A stretch of DNA of 64,000 nucleotides, taken from NCBI GenBank assembly GCA_051884805.1, contig JBJEWA010000140.1:1-64000 (forward strand), read 5' to 3'. The stretch is from UBA1067 sp051884805 (GTDB lineage Bacteria > Verrucomicrobiota > Kiritimatiellia > RFP12 > UBA1067). Position 1 is the stretch's first letter, and each line of letters opens with the position of its first letter. Position numbers and translations under genes: made by a program. The notes beneath the pieces are model-generated. The model worked only from the letters and a program-made list of their open reading frames with translations, was not told the origin of the DNA and made no database searches. Shown piece after piece: positions 61,065 through 64,000 of this stretch.

Positions 61065-62789
61065 TTACCTGGTCTTTTCGGCGGCCATGTCGCCGAATTC
61101 CCCCAGCAATTCGTAACGCGGCACGAACGTCGTGTACATGATGCCCTCGCAGCCGGGCGTCGCCTTGGCCGCCTTCAGGTGGAGGCGGCAGCCGTCGAGG
61201 TTCTCCGCATCGTAATAGCTCGCGCAAAAGGTCCTGAAGCCAAGCCCGCTGAAATGCGCCAGCTGCTCGGCCATGCGACGTCCGTCCCAGCAAAGGATGA
61301 CGAGTTCCTTCGGGATGTAGCGCCAGGAGTCGACGAAAGACCCCTCGCACAGCATGTACTTCGGCACGGCGTTCATCTTGCGGTCGAACATGTCGGCCCA
61401 GACGTAGACCTTCGCCTCGGGACAGGTGCGGCGGATGATGCCGAACTGCTTCGTGACGCAATCGCCGAGGATGTGCGCCATGTCGGTATGGCGGGCGACG
61501 CAGGCCGCGCACGTGCCGCCCATCCGCACCTCGTCCATCGACAGCACCCAGCGCGTCGGGCCAATGAGTTCCTTCAGTTCGCCCGCACACGTCTCGAAAT
61601 GGCGATAGAGCTCGGGTTCGCTCATGCACACGCAGACCTGCCCGCCGCCCTTGACGGCCGTCGAGCGGTAGCCGCTGACGAGCAGCCGGTCGCCCGGACG
61701 GATGCGGCTGTCCTTCGTCAGGCGAAGCTCCAGCGACGTGCCGCTCCGGGCGCGGGGCTTGCCGCGGACCAGCCCCTCGACCGGCTCGTAGTCAACGCCC
61801 TCGTCATAGACCTGCAGCGTCTGCGCGTGCTTGACGACGAACGGACACCCCGGTCGGCGCAGGACGTCCGGCAGCCCCGTCGGACGGATGCTGAAGTCGT
61901 CCATCCACAGCTTGCCGCCGGCGCCGCGGTAGGTGCCCGCGTAGATCGTGACCTCGCCGTGCGACTTCGTCTGCACCGGCACCGTGATGCGCGTCCACGG
62001 CAACGTCGTCGGCCGGCGGTGGATGGCGGGCTGGCCTGCGAGGCAGCCGTCCGCATCGTAGAAGGAGATGTTAAACGCGCCCGTCGCCGTGAAGTCCTCC
62101 GTCTTCACCCACATCGAGCACTCGTACTGCGTCCACGGCCTGAGCGCGAGCTTCTGGGTGATCCGGCAGCTGCCGTCGGGGCTGAACTCGGTGAAGCGTT
62201 CCATGCGGACCGCATGGCGGCCGGAATGGAACACCTTGTCGTCGACGAACGTCTTTACGCCCGGCCGGTCGAGCATGTTCCAGCCCGCGAGCGTGCCGTT
62301 CGGCCGGAGGTCCTCGAAGGAGCCGTTCTGCACGAATTCGGCGGCGGCATCCGCCACGAAGCGCGCCGTGCGGTCCTCGCCGACCAGATACGGCATGTCG
62401 GTGACGGGGAAGCCCTCCGCGAGATTGGGGTTGCGGCCGAGCATCGTGCCGTAGCCGACGGACCAGATCATCGGCACGATGTCGAGGTTGCGGTCGCGGC
62501 AGGCCTGGCGAATCCGAAGGAAGTTCTGCTTCCACCAGGCGGGACGAGAGGGGTAGTCGTCCATGTTGACGGCCCAAAGCATGGCCGTATAGCCGTGGCT
62601 GGCCGCCGTGGCGATCTGGTCGAGGCAGAACGCCGTGTCCTCCGGCGAAAGCGGATTCCTCGCCAAATGGAACCAGCGTTCGGCGAGCGGCGCCGCGCCG
62701 GCCGGCGCGACGGCCGACAGCGTCAGGCAGGCGGCAAGCAAGTTCGCGATCAGCCTGCACGATTTGCCAGTCTGCGGGAAGCGTCCCAT
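61065..62789 (-). CDS. Secreted TIM-barrel-type protein with jelly-roll insert
   Basis: 574 residues; signal LIANLLAACLTLSAVAPAGA. Paralogue of the protein at 54168-55895, with VPMIWSVGYGTMLGRNPN, WVLSMDEVRMGGTCAACV, VYVWADMFDRKMNAVPKYML and GIMYTTFVPRYELLGEFG. Between the first block and the barrel core (about 150-290) is a beta-sandwich insert of CBM type (VQNGSFEDLRPNGTLAGWNM; HAVRMERF; LWMDDFSIRP), absent or different in the paralogue. A glycan-processing role is inferred from neighbours. The ATG is one nt after the Gfo/Idh/MocA stop (TGA-G-ATG). Confidence 0.74.
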   Translation of the reverse strand: MGRFPQTGKSCRLIANLLAACLTLSAVAPAGAAPLAERWFHLARNPLSPEDTAFCLDQIATAASHGYTAMLWAVNMDDYPSRPAWWKQNFLRIRQACRDRNLDIVPMIWSVGYGTMLGRNPNLAEGFPVTDMPYLVGEDRTARFVADAAAEFVQNGSFEDLRPNGTLAGWNMLDRPGVKTFVDDKVFHSGRHAVRMERFTEFSPDGSCRITQKLALRPWTQYECSMWVKTEDFTATGAFNISFYDADGCLAGQPAIHRRPTTLPWTRITVPVQTKSHGEVTIYAGTYRGAGGKLWMDDFSIRPTGLPDVLRRPGCPFVVKHAQTLQVYDEGVDYEPVEGLVRGKPRARSGTSLELRLTKDSRIRPGDRLLVSGYRSTAVKGGGQVCVCMSEPELYRHFETCAGELKELIGPTRWVLSMDEVRMGGTCAACVARHTDMAHILGDCVTKQFGIIRRTCPEAKVYVWADMFDRKMNAVPKYMLCEGSFVDSWRYIPKELVILCWDGRRMAEQLAHFSGLGFRTFCASYYDAENLDGCRLHLKAAKATPGCEGIMYTTFVPRYELLGEFGDMAAEKTR

Positions 62790-62790
62790 C

Positions 62791-64000
62791 TCAGACCTCC
62801 CAGCCCTTGGCGTATTCGCGGCTCCACAGCTCCGCCGCCGCGCCCCTGTTGAGCAGCTTGCCGGTCTTCGGATCGATCCGGATCGCCTCGCCCGTCGTCT
62901 GCGCGATGTTGCCCAGGAGCGCGAGCATCGTCGACTTCGTGCCGATGTCCGCATTGGACGCGGCCAGCTCCGGCGTATTGGCGCGGATGCAGTCCACGAA
63001 ATTGGCGAAATGGAACCGCGTCGAATCCTTCGAGCCGCCGCCCGCACGGTTGTTGTAGTCGGCGGCCTCCTCCTGCTCCTCCTTCGGCATCGTACCCCAT
63101 TCGCGGACGAACTGGCCATCCGCGTCAAAGAGGCGCACCTCCGTCCCTTCCATGAAGTAGACGCTGCCCTTCTCGCCGTAGACCATGCATCCCGTGCCCA
63201 GGCCCATGTAGGGGTTCGCGTCCACGCAGGAGGTTCCCTCCCAGGTGATCAGCTGCCCGCCCGGAAACTCCATGCTGACGGTCTGCGTGTCCGGCCACTC
63301 CCAGTCCTGGTCGGACGGCTGGAAGTAGCGTCCGCCTGCCGAGGTGACGCGCTCGGGCCACTCGGCGCCAAGGCACCACCGCGCGACGTCCACGAAATGA
63401 ACCGAATTGTTGCCGCACTCGCCCGTGCCCCACTTGCGGAACCAATGCCAGTTGTAGGGCACGAGATTGTCGCGAAACGCCTCGCGCGGCGCCGTCGCCT
63501 GCCAGAGGTCCCAGTCAAGCCACTCGGGCGCCGCCACCACCTTGCCGCGGCCGATCGGACTCCGCTTCGTGTGGTACCAGCACTTGGCGTAGCGCGCCTT
63601 GCCGATGAGGTTCCCCGCGCGGATCTCCTGCAGGGCCTGGATGTATCCGGGGCGGCTCCGGCGCTGGCTGCCCATCTGGAAGCACATGCCGGTCCGCTTC
63701 CACGTGTCGCGTATGACCTCGCATTCGTGCGGACAGAACGCGCAGGGCTTCTCGACATAGACATGCTTGCCGGCCCGCATCGCCATGACCGCCGAGTAGG
63801 CGTGGAAGTGATCTGGCGTTACGGACACGACGCCGTCGACGTCCTTCATCTCCAGCACCTTGCGGAAGTCCTTCTCCTTGCGGGGCAGGACGCCAGTTTG
63901 CTCGCGGATCAGCTCCGCTGCAAAGTCCATCGCCCGCGAATCGACGTCGCAGACGCAGACGACATCCACCCCGGGCACCTTGAGGACGTTTCCGAGGACC
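62791..64000 (-). CDS. Gfo/Idh/MocA family oxidoreductase (5' end outside window)
   Basis: About 403 residues visible; the start and the NAD-binding GxGxxG lie beyond the right edge, the frame being open to base 64000. Visible: VDVVCVCDVD (second Rossmann strand), VSVTPDHFHAYSAVMAMRAGKHVYVEKPCAF with the Glu-Lys-Pro motif, WHWFRKWGTGECGNNSVHFVDVARW and a C-terminal beta sheet. This is the large-insert type frequent in Planctomycetes and Verrucomicrobia, often exported and acting on sugars or glycosides; in such enzymes NAD acts as a recycled cofactor. First visible gene of the run with the secreted proteins downstream. A GTG at 63978 is not taken as the start because conserved sequence continues upstream (VLGNVLK). 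Confidence 0.85.
   Translation of the reverse strand, partial: VLGNVLKVPGVDVVCVCDVDSRAMDFAAELIREQTGVLPRKEKDFRKVLEMKDVDGVVSVTPDHFHAYSAVMAMRAGKHVYVEKPCAFCPHECEVIRDTWKRTGMCFQMGSQRRSRPGYIQALQEIRAGNLIGKARYAKCWYHTKRSPIGRGKVVAAPEWLDWDLWQATAPREAFRDNLVPYNWHWFRKWGTGECGNNSVHFVDVARWCLGAEWPERVTSAGGRYFQPSDQDWEWPDTQTVSMEFPGGQLITWEGTSCVDANPYMGLGTGCMVYGEKGSVYFMEGTEVRLFDADGQFVREWGTMPKEEQEEAADYNNRAGGGSKDSTRFHFANFVDCIRANTPELAASNADIGTKSTMLALLGNIAQTTGEAIRIDPKTGKLLNRGAAAELWSREYAKGWEV

Overview
The window (64 kb, GC-rich, nearly every gene on the minus strand) looks like chromosome from an anaerobic, fermentative, glycan-degrading bacterium of the PVC superphylum, most likely a gut-type Kiritimatiellota or relative. 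This is inferred from gene content: secreted DUF4838-type proteins, autotransporter-type beta-strand repeats without a barrel, a XylR-like regulator (sugar-binding domain plus AraC helix-turn-helix), type III glutamine synthetase, a Bacteroidetes-type PurF and an electron-bifurcating-type [FeFe] hydrogenase. There is no 16S gene, tRNA or CRISPR array to confirm it.

Layout. 0.3-2.1 kb: glnK-amtB nitrogen-sensing operon behind a consensus sigma-54 promoter. 2.2-9 kb: run of PAS protein, rluA, standalone AICAR transformylase, yggU, standalone coaB, SAH/MTA deaminase, MTA/SAH nucleosidase and a GH20-like fragment. 9-11 kb: queA and an unusual zinc-ribbon/EIIA fusion. 11-15.2 kb: serA, a NeuD-like acyltransferase, waaA and a lipoprotein. 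15.4-22.8 kb: a carbohydrate locus (beta-strand repeat protein, beta-helix/sialate-O-acetylesterase fusion) divergent from its likely regulator. 22.8-23.4 kb: tandem REP-like repeats. 23.4-28.7 kb: dCMP deaminase, tpiA, LRR lipoprotein, MATE pump; obg and panB. 28.8-33.7 kb: SWIM/SNF2 helicase (the second of only two plus-strand genes), pyrB, icd. 33.8-37.2 kb: a lower-GC pair of secreted proteins and a GH29 fucosidase. 37.3-49.1 kb: carB-glmS-pyrG-carA-purF-glnN, all in one direction. 49.6-54 kb: HydABC hydrogenase. 54-64 kb: secreted glycan locus with two pairs of paralogous proteins and a Gfo/Idh/MocA oxidoreductase cut by the window edge.

Most striking system: glutamine synthetase III heads a tightly spaced, codirectional run of four glutamine amidotransferases (PurF, CarA, PyrG, GlmS) plus CarB. 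The run starts at a consensus -24/-12 promoter (TGGCAC-N5-TTGCA). The same promoter type sits before glnK-amtB 47 kb away, and both carry the same upstream dyad, TTACA-N5-TGTAA. The sequence therefore suggests a sigma-54 regulon that joins ammonium uptake and sensing, glutamine synthesis and the main glutamine-consuming steps of purine, pyrimidine, CTP and amino-sugar synthesis.

A second recurring pattern is a -10 hexamer (TATAAT, often followed by ATGCGG) placed only 7-10 nt before the start codon at six genes. That geometry predicts leaderless or near-leaderless transcripts.
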